From contig CM053244.1 in assembly GCA_028583405.1 (NCBI GenBank), forward strand, positions 434,001-498,000: 64,000 nucleotides of DNA. The letters run 5' to 3'. Positions 44,196 to 55,735 of the stretch are shown in pieces. This DNA is from Pogonophryne albipinna. Taxonomy: Eukaryota; Chordata; Actinopteri; Perciformes; Artedidraconidae. Under the pieces are notes generated by a model that worked only from the letters and a program-made list of their open reading frames with translations, made no database searches and was not told the DNA's origin. Both the position numbers and the translations under genes were made by a program. Numbering within the stretch: the first letter of the stretch is position 1; the number at the start of each line of letters is the position of its first letter.

Positions 44196-45311
44196 CTTTC
44201 ACACCAGCGCTTTTCCCTTTCTAGCTCCGAGCGGGAGCTTTTCTGGTTCAGCTCCGGTTTCTCTTTTCTGCTCCCGCTCTGTTCACACCGCCCAGAGCCC
44301 GACTGGTGCTGCCGCTGCTGCGTCATGACGTTACCGTCAACGGCGTTACGGCCCTCACAACAACAACGGGGAACTGCGTCGGGTCGATGATCGTGTTGCT
44401 TTTAATCACACGAAGCCAGATTAAATTAAATAACGACTTCTCCAACCTTATACTTTTCTCCAGAGTGCCGTGGTTCATTGTTTATTAATGTGTTTCTGCG
44501 GCATTTACCGACCGCTGCAGTGTTGGCTGCTCTTCCACGGGAGTATATTCTCCCGTTAGCTCCCGGTTAGCTCACACTGCAGCAGCCGCTCTAAAGTATT
44601 CACTGTCCGACTCACACAAGCAGCTGATAAATATCCCCAGTTCCCCTTAAGTGAATGTGTGTCAGTCTGAATTGACGCTGTTTGACATCACAACGCTGTT
44701 ATGAAAGTTTCTCTGGTATAAAATGGGTGATGTTAGCATAGCAACGGAAGCTAAACTGACTACTTGCTATTGCTATCCTATTGTGGCATAAACCGTTTTC
44801 TACCGGCACATTTTACCGGCGTATTTTTATTATGATTCCACTTGTGATAGTCGGACACGACAACCTGTGCGGCCCATGTATTGATTCCATCCGATAGCTG
44901 CTATAATACAAAACAAAACGTCTGCCTCTCTCCACAATGATCAATAACAGTGAACGGATGGTCAAAGTAAGGTACAAATAAACAGAATCACACAAAGCCT
45001 GGTTAGTGTTGCTGCCTGACTTTATAAAGTGTGTTTATAAGCACTACTGCTTGTAGGCAGGCATGACAGTCGACCCATGTTCAGGGGAGGTGGGTTTAGT
45101 TTCCTGCACGCCTCGACGTAAGAGAGACGTAAGCGACGCCACCTCTTAGCTCCGAAGCTCTTGCCTCTAGACCGACAATTTTTTGGAGCTGGAAGTGAAC
45201 CGGATTCCGGAGCTAAGAGGCGGCGCCGCTGCGGTGTGAACAGAAAAAAACGGCACTTTTCAGGCTCCAGCTCCGAGCCGGAGCTGAAAACGCGTTGGTG
45301 TGAAAGGGGAG
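44196..45311. mobile_element. Nested element with CTTTCACACC termini
   Basis: The left end CTTTCACACCAGCGCTTTTC is matched at the right, inverted, by CTTTCACACCAACGCGTTTT. Both subterminal regions are rich in AGCTCCGG/GCTCCGAGC words and share TGTTCACACCGC. The interior is non-coding. The boundary at the right is good to a few bases; no target duplication is evident. Confidence 0.65.
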
Positions 45312-45941
45312 AGGCGTAGCCATTACAGACAGCCTACTACCAGGAAAATACACACTTCTACTTGTATAAAACTGACCTTTGTACGATGAATACTTCATAA
45401 AATACTGCAGATCCTTTATCTTACCTCTTTCTAATCTACACACGTATTTAACTGAAGTTACACAACAGTGTTGTTGATACAGAGTTGGAGTTTATTCACA
45501 CGTCACTACAGTGGGTAATGTTTTCAAGAAGCATTGAACAGTGCTGACACATATGACACAGGAAAAAAAGAAAAAACTCTGAACCCTTTCTTTGCCATTA
45601 TATAAAAATAGTGTTGCTACAAAAGTATAAATTAGGCTTACTAATAAGACAACTCAGATCTGAAGCTACACAGGAATCTGCTGCCAAAGTGCAATAAAAA
45701 AGATTATCTAAAAAATTAATAGAATCAAACCCTTTTTTTGTTGCATTTTAGTAGAGTATAAAAAGAAATGCCTTTAAAATAGGATGCAAGCAACGTTTCT
45801 TAACCTGAATTGATAATAGACTATAATCAATTTAAGTTTGCATTCTTATACCATTTTGTACAATAATTATAATGAATAAGTTCAAACAAACTCAAACTTA
45901 CAGCTGATTAATAACGGTATCTAACTTGAGTTTTTATTATA

Positions 45942-46380
45942 TCAAAAACCTGTTGAAATGCTACTGTTATTTTTACTATCCCCTAAAAGCGCGTCGGCAG
46001 CCTCCAGGAATGCTTCTTTCACAACTTCGCCGTCTTTGAAAGACTTCATGTGTTTCGCAAGAACGTGACTGACACGATAAGATGCTCTGGTAGCAGCCTT
46101 GCTCTTGTTGTTGGGCCTGGTGAAAATGGACTGCTGTGCATTTAGCTGTCCTTTCAGGCCCCTCCCCTTTTGGGAGCGTAGGGCAGAATTAGGAGGGAAT
46201 TCCGTCTCGTAGCGTTTGTGCACTGTTTTGAAATGCCGCTCCTAAATTTCCCTTCTTCGATAAAGCCACGCTCGCATTGCAGATGAGACAGATGGACTTT
46301 GAATTGGAATAGATACAAAAATAATCATCCTCCCACTCGGAGTGAAAATTATATATTTTGGGCTTTTTTGCTTCTGCCAT
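45942..46380 (-). pseudogene. hAT-C transposase N-terminus, frameshifted
   Basis: Starts MAEAKKPKIYNFHSEWEDDY and CLICNASVALSKKGN (a finger of C-x2-C type). A frameshift near 46240 separates this from the next block in another frame (RYETEFPPNSALRSQKGRG, IFTRPNNKSKAATRASYRV, then HVLAKHMKSFKDGEVVKEAF). This matches the N-terminal part of GTF2IRD2-like hAT proteins. The frame ends at 45942 and no catalytic core follows. Confidence 0.85.
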
Positions 46381-46633
46381 AATTGCGGTCTTGTGTGTGT
46401 GCGGACTGTCACTCCTGTTGACACGGACAACGTCAGCGAACTAGTGCACTGCCCACCAGCCATGCCCCGACACATGGGGTCACGCCGGCCAATCACAAAG
46501 CTTTGATGCGTTCAAGTGCATTATTCTGGCACAGGAAGATTATGTTATAGGACATTAACGATAAAACCGAATATTGTTGTTCTATTTTTAGACACATCTC
46601 GCGATCGACTGGTTGGGCACCCCTGGTATAAGC

Positions 46634-47235
46634 TATACCTCGGGTTAAATTGCGTGAATAAACTAGCTAGAGAGCTAAAGTTAATTACATTCATCTAATG
46701 TCAGAAGGATTACGTTTTAACAAACGTTGTAATTCTTTTCTTTCATTTAAATTTGAATAAAACATTGAAGATATAACACTGTGTTGTTTTCTTTTTACAC
46801 TGACTCAGATATAATTAAAAGACTACGTAAGTCGAAGCTCAGCTTTGGTAAGGAAGAGACAGGACAGGCAGAGAGAAAGAGAGAGAGAGAAAGTGATGGA
46901 AGTCAGGGAGGAACTGCAGGTACAGTCACACAAAAATAATGTAGGCTTAATAAACTCATCAATTTATCTATATATGTATCTGTTACAGGTCCCAAAAGCT
47001 TGGGTACCACAGCAACAATAAATGATTTCTGTAGAAAACAGAAAAGTGCAGCAGCAATAATTATACACAGGATCCGGTTGATCGTCTGGATTGCTTCTTA
47101 TTCAAAGTACACAGTTACATTCAAATAGCTGTACTTTACAAACATCACATTTCTCCATTTAAGTTATCCGTCTGTCACAGTCAATTACTGTATCTCAAGG
47201 AGAAATTCAACATAGTCAATATAAACACATAACCA
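46634..47235. other. Non-coding interval
   Basis: No gene recognised. A short GA-rich run lies near 46868-46894. Confidence 0.5.
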
Positions 47236-47340
47236 GGGCTCTCGACTAACTTTTTTCCCCATCCTCCCGGAACCGTCCCGAAATACAATCTAAGCCGTCC
47301 CGAAATTAATGTGGACCGTCCCGAATTTAAAATGTTAGTT
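47236..47340. mobile_element. hAT-like terminus with CCGTCCCGAA repeats
   Basis: CAGGGCTCTCGACTAACTTT is a hAT-style terminus. It is followed by three copies of CCGTCCCGAA within about 60 bp (near 47273, 47292 and 47317). No partner end found. Confidence 0.45.
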
Positions 47341-47744
47341 TTCTACATTATCATTAGTTAAAATCATTCAAAGTGACCTTTAACATAAATAAAACATCAT
47401 ACAAATCATTAGATGATAATTCATCAACCTTTTTATTTGAGTAAATCAGTCAAACAAAGAAACAAAGGCCAAATATATTTAAACAAACACACAAACGAGA
47501 AAATTACTCTAATATTGAATCCAATCAAGTCCCATCCAATTAACAAAACAATCCAACACTGTGTCCTGAAGACAGAACCCAGAGTAACCACTAACAGGAT
47601 GACAGTCTGTAACACAGTCAGGAGACCTTTACAAACTGCCCCGCCCCCTCGCACACAGACGGGAGAGAGAGATCTCGTCTGGATTGGAAAGCTCGAAAAT
47701 ACATCATAGACGCATGTTGTAGTCTTATTGCAAATTAGAAACGG

Positions 47745-47929
47745 AGTTGGTGAAACTAAAACTGCGATATAATGTGTATGTAGCAATAATACATATGACA
47801 TATATTTTTTAAATGTCTCCAGTACCGATAAAAAGTCCGATAACGTCAGAGCTTAACGTTACCACTGTCTTTAATAATTCCGGCCCGGGGCCCGTTTAAT
47901 ACTGGGGCTCGGTACCCATCCCTACATGG
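47745..47929. repeat. 185-bp direct repeat, copy 1
   Basis: Starts AGTTGGTGAAACTAAAACTG and ends CGGTACCCATCCCTACATGG. It aligns without gaps to 53829-54013 with two differences, about 6.08 kb apart in the same orientation. The reverse strand start, TAGGGATGGGTACCGAG, resembles a transposon terminus seen in fish. Confidence 0.95.
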
Positions 47930-49689
47930 CTTTGTGGTTTTATGAGAGGTTTTGAGAACTGATTGGTACCATTGCATTACATTGTGAATTTCATGGTATT
48001 TGTCATGAACAGCATTGTACTTAATTATATTTCAAGAAAAAATTATATTACATACAGTAACGTTAAGGGAAAGTAAAAAGTGGTTATGTATGACAGGGGT
48101 GCTTATGCCCGCTTCGGTTTTCAATGTCCGCCATCACGTTAAAACCATGGTTAAAACGGAGGATTGGTGGCATTTTCAGTTCATTGCTTACTTCCACACG
48201 CCTTTTCCCCTCCTTGTCTCTTTCATGACTTTATTTAATGCATTAGAACGATTGTTATCGTAACTTTCCGTGTTTCTAGAAGTCAAGCTCACTGTTCACA
48301 TTACGGAGTATATTTCCGGAACGGCCTTTCAAAATAAAAGCCACAGGCCGCTGTTCACCAGAGATGCCTTCACAATAAAACAGTAATTAGCTTAACAATA
48401 TATTTAACTTATATTACGTTGTTAAACATTGATTTTAATTCATTAGTTTTCAAATACGGCGCGGATTGAATACAGTTATTTGTGTATTCTGTTACAAACT
48501 CACCATGCTTGTAACACAACTTAGATAAACAATTTGAAAATGAATAGAATAACCAAGTAGATAAAAGATTAATCTGTGGTTAGGGAGAGTTTCCTTGTTT
48601 TGCCTATTAACTTAGAACTGAAGTAATAAAGAATAGGCAGACTACTATCATTAGTTTGTTTTAACATTCACATGTTTCAGCATTCCTGACCTCAGCCGTT
48701 TTATTTTGTAACCCGTTGGGAGAGAGATTGAAATTGAGTTTTTCTCAGTAGCTGAATGGCTGTGATTACAGCAGCATTGGATAGCTGTGCACCACCTTTT
48801 GGGTTCTCTGAATCAGTGTGTTGGTGAAGAGTTGCTCACTGCAAACAGAAGAAGTGTGCAAAGAACGTATCTCTGAGGAGGTATTGACATTTTGCTTGTG
48901 CCTCGTTGTCAAGGCAACAGTGGTGTGAAGAGGTACTGCGGTTTTGGGGGGATTTCTGCTGTACAGAGGACAACGTGTGTCTGCCAAGTGATTCCTTCCC
49001 TCATCCCAATGCCAGGGAGAGTTTTCTTGGAGCCCACTGACCAGGGCCGGTCCTAGCTTTTTGGGGGACCCTGCCACTGACTACAGCTGCATCACTGACT
49101 GTGCTCATTATTACAAGATCTTGAGACATGCTTGTCTCAGATCGTTCAGACTCTGAAGGAATGATGCAATGATTTTACAGCATAATTGTGCAAGAGTTTC
49201 CCAGGGGGTGGTGTAGAAACCTTAATGCTTAGTGTTTAGATAAGAGGCTGCTTGTTTAAATGATGGTCTGGAATACTGAAAAGATTAAAGTTTATTATTC
49301 TTGTTTAGCAAACAAGACATCTGATTATTATGTCACACATAATAATCTTGACATAGAAACTAGCTATGGGTAAAACGTGTGGTTGTTTTACCATTGTTAT
49401 CATGAACAAAAGATAAATAAGGAAATAGTATCTGCTTAAAGATGAACGGATTTCATATCCTAGAGAGGATTAGTTATTGTGAATACTCCACAAGGTATCT
49501 ACTAATGTATTTTAGAGAACCAAATTTAAAGAACTTGAATTGACTTGATAAATAAGTGAAGATAAGAAGATGTATTAACCATGAATTAATCAATTGGTAA
49601 ATAAAAAATAGCGGTAAAGAGGAAAACTATTAAAGTGAAGTGAAAAATCATCCTAAAACACACTGATGGAAAAGGGGGGAGGCGTGATG
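47930..49689. other. Non-coding interval with transposon debris
   Basis: A hAT-like terminus CAGGGCCGGTCCTAGCTTTT lies at 49043, without a partner. The 103-residue minus-strand frame at 48766-49077 has no recognisable motif and runs into that terminus, so I do not call it. Confidence 0.5.
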
Positions 49690-50379
49690 GAAGTATGCAC
49701 TAGACTTTAAGTAGTGGGTGTTTGGGAGTTAGGAGTACAGTGTAGAACCATATTCTTCAATCTTTTCATCATGTTTACAAATTATTCTTTTAGAGTTTTT
49801 ATTCATGTGTGAATTTGGTAGTGTTTTAATTTGTTACAGTATTGATCAGTTCAAAGGGAGAGTTTTAGTAACATCTCTATAAGATCAGACAAATATTTAT
49901 TTATATAGGTCATGTTGAAGGGAAAGCTAGTTCTAAACAAAATATAGTATTTCAATTTGAGGTATTGGCTTCACCATTGTAGCATATATTACTACAGGAG
50001 AACTTTTTATGGGGAAATAACTGTTGTTTGTCGTCCAAAATGTAGAGTTTAAAATTAAATTAAAAACAGCCGATTTAATTTTGAAAAAGCAATATAATTG
50101 GGAGTAAACAAATGTGGGGCCTTGGATCACCCATTGTAATGGTGCATATTATTGACGACCAATAGGGAGAATGGGTCACTTGACCCACCCTGCAGTGGTT
50201 TTTAAAATCTTAGTTGCAGCTTCACAGGGAGCGCACGCCACCAGATTATGAGTTTAAAAGACAAAGTGTCACCACCTCCTAATGGACATCCATTTAATTA
50301 GTAATTAACTGACATTTAGAGATGTTAAAAAGTAAAAACATACCTAGCATAAGTGATCATTCCTAAATTCAACTACAAA

Positions 50380-50530
50380 CCATTGATGAAATTACTTCTG
50401 TTTTTAAATCCTTAATAAAGGAAGGAGTGATTGTTACATGTTCGTACACCCAAGGTTCCACTTACTGTTAAAGAGGTTAACATTGTTCTTTAAGTGGACC
50501 AGAATTGAAGATAAATTAATATCAGTCATG
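50380..50530 (+). pseudogene. Possible reverse-transcriptase start remnant (element 1)
   Basis: A short stretch reads SVFKSLIKEGVIVTCS in one frame, reminiscent of the LxxGVIxPCxSP block at the start of retroviral-type RT. It is followed by stops. The corresponding region in element 2 is near 62520-62590. Short match, so low confidence. Confidence 0.3.
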
Positions 50531-51171
50531 AAATACATGGCAGAACTTTACAGATCCTAATAATGTTTTGACTCAAGATAATAATTATATGCACAAGTTT
50601 CTGAAATAGATCTATTAGACATTTTAATATAGATTAGGTGTTAATAAACTGCAGTAGTAGTACTATAAGGAAGTGACATTTTTGGCGAACACATTTCAGG
50701 AAATGTGGGAAACAGCTGTCCCAATGAAAAGTTAGAGATATCTTGAAAAGTATAGTTGTAATTGTGAATTAATAAATGATGGCGCTCCATATATGACAGA
50801 TTTTTGTAGACAAAGGATACTGGCCTATGCTGACATATCAAAGTCTCTGCAGAGCACGACACATGGCCAAAAGGACTGAGACCAACTGACCTTTGACCCT
50901 GACCGACAGTGTAACTTGAGAAGGCACTGTCAATGACTGACTCTGGGGTGAACCTGACCAAGACTTTACAACCTGACAGTGTGAATGTGAATGTGAGTGT
51001 ATGTCTGCATGTGATCAGTGCAACTGCATGATTTAAAACAATGACTAATCAAGCATGCTTTTGGACTAACACATTATTCTGGGGCTCTGTGGGAGAATAA
51101 CTCAGTCAATGGTTACCTGAAGGTTTTCTTCCCATACAGGATTTTGGTTACACATGAGTTCATGTGTAAAA

Positions 51172-51240
51172 AGGGGGAGTGTAAACTTCACAATGTACAT
51201 TTTTCATTTAGGGACTGAAAGGAACCTGCTGCCCCAAATC
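51172..51240. promoter_or_regulatory. Purine-rich tract followed by TGT
   Basis: AAAAAGGGGGAG then TGTAAACTTC near 51168-51188 has the layout of a polypurine tract followed by the start of an LTR. No second copy of the LTR-like sequence was found. Confidence 0.25.
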
Positions 51241-52121
51241 GGATGTTCAATCTGACCATTGATTGACAGTTTTAGAATTGACCTGCTCTATATCTGGGGA
51301 TAAGATACTGTTTGATGAATGTTGACATGTTTCTAATATTGATTGAGTTATAACAGGTAACACAGATGCAGAATCAGTGGCCAAGGGGCTACTGTGATAG
51401 ATGTAATTCCAGAATGGAATACTGAAGAAGTTGAACTGTGATGATGAAGCAATTTTGTAATATTTCAACAGGTATTGAAGTAACTGAGGTTTGAAATGTA
51501 CAAAGAACATATTACAGTTAAAGCTAAAACATAGTAATGTAATGAGACAGAATTTAATTTAGACAGCATCATGTAACTAGCCTGGTAAAGAAGTAAAAGC
51601 CATAGACTTTATTGTTTAGGTCATTATGAGGATATACATTTCATCTAAGTTCATGATAGAAAGACATTTGATGACAGTTTGTTGGTATTCTGTATTCATT
51701 TTTTCAGCTTGATAATATCTCAGCACTGACAGGTATAAGCAGTATCACCAGGAAATCATTCATTCTGTCAGTATCATGATTTTGGTTGTTTTTGAATCCA
51801 TAACATTAGTGTGTTTCTTTACCAGAAACATTAGCAGTTCATATTATATTTAGATTTTAAATGGGATCTCAAGGATTTCATTAAGAATAACACAGATGCT
51901 TGTCAGAAATTCAGAGCTATTGAAATATGTTATTTAGTTCACCTAAAGATGTTGGGGTTTTATTTAGTTGGCACAGTCCAAGTATTAAGATTCTGAAGCT
52001 GCACTGGCAGATAGGAGGTCTACAATTAATTTAGAAAACCTGTTCACAGACGGCTGTTGTTTTAAGACACCCCACCAACAGGCTCCAAACAGCGGAGGGC
52101 CCAGGAGCCCTGAGCGTAGGC

Positions 52122-52672
52122 TTGAGGGATTTGTATCAGATTTCTCCACACAGGTTGGTGACGCCAAAGAGGGACCCAGGAGGCCGACACAGCGGAGTTC
52201 GTCTGGCTGAAGGTCATCAGGACAAAGTGGCTCAACCCCAGGCTCTCCGGCCCCGACTGAGTGACCCAGCGGATCTCTCATGCCGTCCGTCTAGGAGGAA
52301 AGGGGGACAGCTGGAGCCAGTGTGTGGCGGGGAAACCACCTGCTAGGACCGTGGACGACATCAGGACGGACGTGGCCCTCGACGAGGAGGTCGACTCGGA
52401 AGCAGCCATCAGCGGACTGGAGGAGCAGGATCGGGAGGACATCCCTCCAGCAGTCGACCCGGGAGGCGTCATCAGCGGGCCGGAGACGGAGGATCGGGAA
52501 GACATCTCTCCAGCATCGACCCGGAAGCCGCCATCAGCGGGCTGGAGGAGGAAGATCCAGAAGACATCTCTCTAGCAGGCAGCCCAGAAGCCGCGGTCAG
52601 CGGATCGGGGGGACAAAGACACGGCAAGCCAAGACGGCACAGGGGACGACACTCTCCGCTGAAACAGGTTGA
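52122..52672 (+). pseudogene. Coding-like block with 63-bp repeat
   Basis: Locally GC-rich, with open frames of 74-116 residues. Four units of 63 bp start at 52402, 52465, 52527 and 52590 (GCAGCCATCAGCGG and variants). In one frame the units read EAAISGLEEQDREDIPPAVD and similar 21-residue acidic repeats. The third interval is 62 bp, so the frame shifts there by one base. An acidic repeat in this position may be a spacer of a retroelement protein, or a stray gene fragment. No known domain. Confidence 0.45.
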
Positions 52673-53159
52673 TATAGCCGGTGTGGAGTTTGTTTTAATA
52701 TCCCATTTTTTGAGGAACTTTGTTTTAATAACCCATTTTTTGAGGGAGAAGCTGCCCCTTCCCCTTCGTACCAAATGCTCTTGAGGACGAGCACGATGAC
52801 TCAGCCGACAAGGATAATTTTTTTAACATATTTTGGTCTCCCTCCACTGTCATAAGAAGTTGTTATGGTGGACTGTTCCTAAAGGTTTAAAGTGCTTTAA
52901 ATCCCAGCTTCTGATGGATTTATATAAATGTTGGGGAACAGACAGTAGAAAAGAATGACAGTGGTTATGTTTCAAATGCTGTGTATAAGTTGATCTTTGA
53001 AGGTGAGATCAAAAGAGGGATTAAAGTAAACAGATATTGTTCTAAACTGTATTAAAGTAAACGGGTATTATCTTGAAACTGTATTGAAGTGAACATGTAT
53101 TATTTGGGACTGTTTTAAAAGTAATCCTATATATATAAACCTTCTTATTTACACTCCAT

Positions 53160-53250
53160 GACCCAGATACCCTGCTACACACACATACACCCCCTCTCAT
53201 CAGCCCACACACACATACACTTCCCCCCACCAGCACACACACACAGGTTC
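53160..53250. repeat. CA-rich imperfect repeat
   Basis: ACACACATACAC blocks separated by CCCC-rich words, about three units. Confidence 0.8.
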
Positions 53251-53287
53251 TTTTCAAGGTTCTTTCTGGGGCCAATATAATCTCAAG

Positions 53288-53345
53288 CACCAATATATCT
53301 GTGTACAATGTTTGATACTAATATATCTGTGTACAATGTTTGATT
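53288..53345. repeat. Short tandem duplication
   Basis: AATATATCTGTGTACAATGT (then TTGAT) occurs twice in tandem with a period of about 31 bp. Confidence 0.85.
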
Positions 53346-53828
53346 GATTGGGAAAGAATAGTTTGTGTGAAACCTTCCTTGGGAAATTAAAGGAGTTAAC
53401 CCAGGTGTAAGATAAAAAGTGATTCTGACCTTGTCTGGTTCCGAGGCTCTCACGCTCTGTTCAGAAGAAAAATACTTTTTCCCAGAACTCTGATTCGCTT
53501 AGGAGTAAAATGGGACGGAAGAGACATCTCACATCTCCGCCCCAAAAATGTCCATATATACTGTTGTTTATTCATGCAAAATGCCCCCTGTTTCTGACTG
53601 GCTGGTCCCGATACCTGTATCGCACGGCAGTAGAGCGGGGAGCCCGGAGTGCTCTGTTACAGGGCACTCTGTATTTCGTATTGTGTTTTTTACCATTAAA
53701 ATCAGATTATTGATATAACTTTTATGCCGGTGTTTTGAACTTCTTTTATTAAATCTGACCAGGCTCATCTAACGGTCGGCGCCGAGCGGAGGTGGGCTTT
53801 AAGCCACCACTACTGTGTTTGCTCCTAC

Positions 53829-54013
53829 AGTTGGTGAAACTAAAACTGCGATATAATGTGTATGTAGCAATAATACATATGACATATATTTTTTAAATGT
53901 CTCCAGTACCGATAAAAAGTCCGATAACGTCGGAGCTTAACGTTACCACTGTCTTTAATAATTCCGGCCCGGGGCCCGTTTAATACCGGGGCTCGGTACC
54001 CATCCCTACATGG
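53829..54013. repeat. 185-bp direct repeat, copy 2
   Basis: Second copy of 47745-47929 with two substitutions (near 53932 and 53986) and no gaps. It starts directly after TGCTCCTACAG and lies 225 bp upstream of the 5' LTR of element 2. Confidence 0.95.
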
Positions 54014-54238
54014 GGAGAGGCGCAGCATATTGCTAAGGACTAAATACGATGGAGGGTTCTCATCTCAGCCTTATTACCCATAGGGGATGAAGAGGAGTAA
54101 GTAAATAAAGAGGCCGGCGCTCCAGGGTCTGGTTCTGCTGTGCGTTTTTGTGATGTAACGGTAAAACATTTCAGAATTCCTCCACGGGATGCCATTGTAC
54201 ATCACTCAACCCGCGAAATACACACACTCAGTACATAG
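54014..54238. other. Non-coding spacer
   Basis: Short spacer between the 185-bp repeat and the LTR. No gene. Confidence 0.5.
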
Positions 54239-55020
54239 TGTTAGAAATTAAAATCAATGTTTTGATAGCATAATGTACTTTAAAACATACCGTCAGTTTA
54301 AAAGCTGTTTTATACTGAAAAACCAGAAGTTCCTGTGCACAACCAGTTGTTAAGCTTTTATTCTGAAAATCCTTCATCTCCGGTTAGCATTTAGCATGAG
54401 GCTAATATACCATTTACTATAGAGGTGAATTTAGCAGCGATATGATATGATGTTGCACACCGAAACCTACTGATTTCAACACTACAACTACAGACGTCGA
54501 GATATTATTATTGTTGTTGAATATTAAATGAAGGTACAGTTTATTTGAGTACGTTATTGTTTACAGATGTGGGTAGCATGTGACAACATCCGGAACGACC
54601 GGAAACCAAACTGCCGTGAAGTATTTCCTGTATTTTTTGGAGTATTGATTACAGCGTTTAGAATGTGTTAAATGAAAAGTCATGAAAGAGTTAAGGAAGA
54701 GAAAAGGCGTGTTTAGATATATATTGAATGTACAATGTCTGTATCCTCTGATATGCAAAACAACGGACATTAAAACGTTAGAGAGCCGGCCCGCTGGGAG
54801 GAGCCAGCAGAGGATATAAAAACAGCGGGACCTGAGGGGTTTGGCCTCTTTCTTCACCTGCCAGAGCCAGGGACACAGCTGTTTTTCTGTCGAACAATAT
54901 TCTGTTTGTAACATTACCGTGCCTTTTTTTTTAATTAAAGTACCAATTTGACACCATCTCAGAGACTCCATTTAGTCTCCTTTTTAAGCTTCTCTCCTGG
55001 ACGCGAGAATAACCAACACA
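54239..55020 (+). repeat. 5' LTR of element 2
   Basis: Starts with TG. Its first ~270 bp match the 3' LTR at 63708-64000 apart from a few substitutions and an extra copy of a short segment in the 3' copy. A TATA-type promoter word is at 54815-54821 and ATTAAA at 54934-54939. The 3' limit near 55020 is estimated from these signals; a standard tRNA primer-binding site was not recognised. Confidence 0.75.
54815..54939 (+). promoter_or_regulatory. LTR TATA box and polyadenylation signal
   Basis: GATATAAAAACAGC (TATA at 54815-54821) and TTAATTAAAG (ATTAAA at 54934-54939), about 120 bp apart, bracket the likely R region. Confidence 0.6.
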
Positions 55021-55135
55021 GATAACAATTGGGACCAGCTGACGTGATCTTCGTTGGACCGGGAGAGACTAAGAACCAGCTGTTTGCCGGGGACGCAGGC
55101 GTCCGTTCAGACACACAACGAGCTCGAAAGACTTG

Positions 55136-55145
55136 GTAAGAGGAA
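55136..55145 (+). promoter_or_regulatory. Leader splice donor
   Basis: GACTTG|GTAAGAGG, a good donor in the leader downstream of the LTR. In retroviruses such a donor serves subgenomic (env) RNA. No matching acceptor was confirmed. Confidence 0.45.
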
Positions 55146-55404
55146 ACCTGTTATGTCGAATTCCTCATAGTTTATGCAGGACAATGTTACATTTGTGTGT
55201 CTGACGGAGGCCAGCAGATCCTGAAAATAGCTGGGCAATTAATGTTAAAACAACCAAATGTATAACAATAACAATCCACGTGGCTTTGCTTTGTCACAAG
55301 CAGCGTGAGTTCAAATTACTTATTTTTCTTATATTTAACCCTGCATGCTATTCGTTTGTCTGTTATTACATGTCGGCAAGAGGCTAATCGCTCCAATAAG
55401 TGTT

Positions 55405-55735
55405 TTTTGTTACGTTTTAAGTTAACGTGAATGGTTTGAGGCTATTAAGCAGTCAGGACTGCTTGAGACAAAGAACACAATCACAGTGGAAGCTGAGAAT
55501 ATTGGAGTGAGTGTTTGTGTTAAAGACAGTGTGAGGCTGTTTTTCTTTTTTAAAAGTCCTTTGTGTGATGAGGGCAATCATTTCAAAAATGTTTCTTGTT
55601 ATGTTTTAATTTAACGTGAATGGTTTTAGGCCATTAAACAGTGGGGACTGTTTGAGACAAGAACAAAGTTGAGTGAGTGTTTTAATTACAGTGTGAGGCT
55701 TTCTTTTAAAAAAAAGTCCTTTTCGAGGAAAAGGC
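55405..55735. repeat. ~188-bp tandem duplication in the leader
   Basis: GTTACGTTTTAAGTTAACGTGAATGG near 55409 (read as GTTACGTTTTAAG and TTAACGTGAATGG) recurs with changes near 55597. GGACTG(C/T)TTGAGACAA and ACAGTGTGAGGCT are shared, and the period is about 188 bp. Confidence 0.8.

Larger units (their letters stand above)
44115..46625 (-). mobile_element. hAT-C copy 2
   Basis: The left end is CAGGGGTGCCCAACCTTTTT; the right end, reverse-complemented, is CAGGGGTGCCCAACCAGTCG, running into ATCGCGAG as in copy 1. The flanks are GTATAGGC (44107-44114) and GTATAAGC (46626-46633), an 8-bp duplication with one difference. The sub-end block GAGAGCTACTTT matches the right end of copy 1. Only the transposase N-terminus remains. 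A second element sits inside it. Confidence 0.88.
49690..53830 (+). mobile_element. Decayed LTR retroelement 1 (retrovirus-like)
   Basis: The segment 49690-50530 aligns, with many differences, to 61900-62680 of element 2. Shared words include TGTTTGTCGTCCAA, GGGGCCTTGGATCAC, ATGGTGCATAT, GGGAGCGCACG, CACCACCTCCTAATG and CACCCAAGGTTCCAC. No complete gag, pol or env frame remains. The downstream part has a tandem-repeat coding-like block (52122-52672) and a promoter/polyadenylation-like region (about 53100-53830). Start and end are approximate and no LTR pair was found. Confidence 0.6.
53100..53830 (+). promoter_or_regulatory. LTR-like promoter/polyadenylation region of element 1
   Basis: TATAAA at 53134-53139 lies inside a TA run, and CCATATATACTG is near 53550. 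ATTAAA at 53695-53700 follows a short GC-rich stretch (about 53610-53665). GGTCGGCGCCGAGCGGAGG follows near 53774. This order resembles U3-R-U5. No duplicate exists within the window, so it may be a solo or truncated LTR. Confidence 0.35.

Noticed and set aside
48766..49077. 103-residue minus-strand frame
   Set aside because: Runs into a hAT-like terminus; no motif.
52472..52774. Minus-strand Ser-rich frame
   Set aside because: Antisense shadow of the 63-bp repeat block.
47745..54013. 185-bp repeats as the LTR pair of element 1
   Set aside because: Identity is far higher than the decay inside, there is no polypurine tract before copy 2 and no matching target duplication; left open as a finding, not annotated as LTRs.
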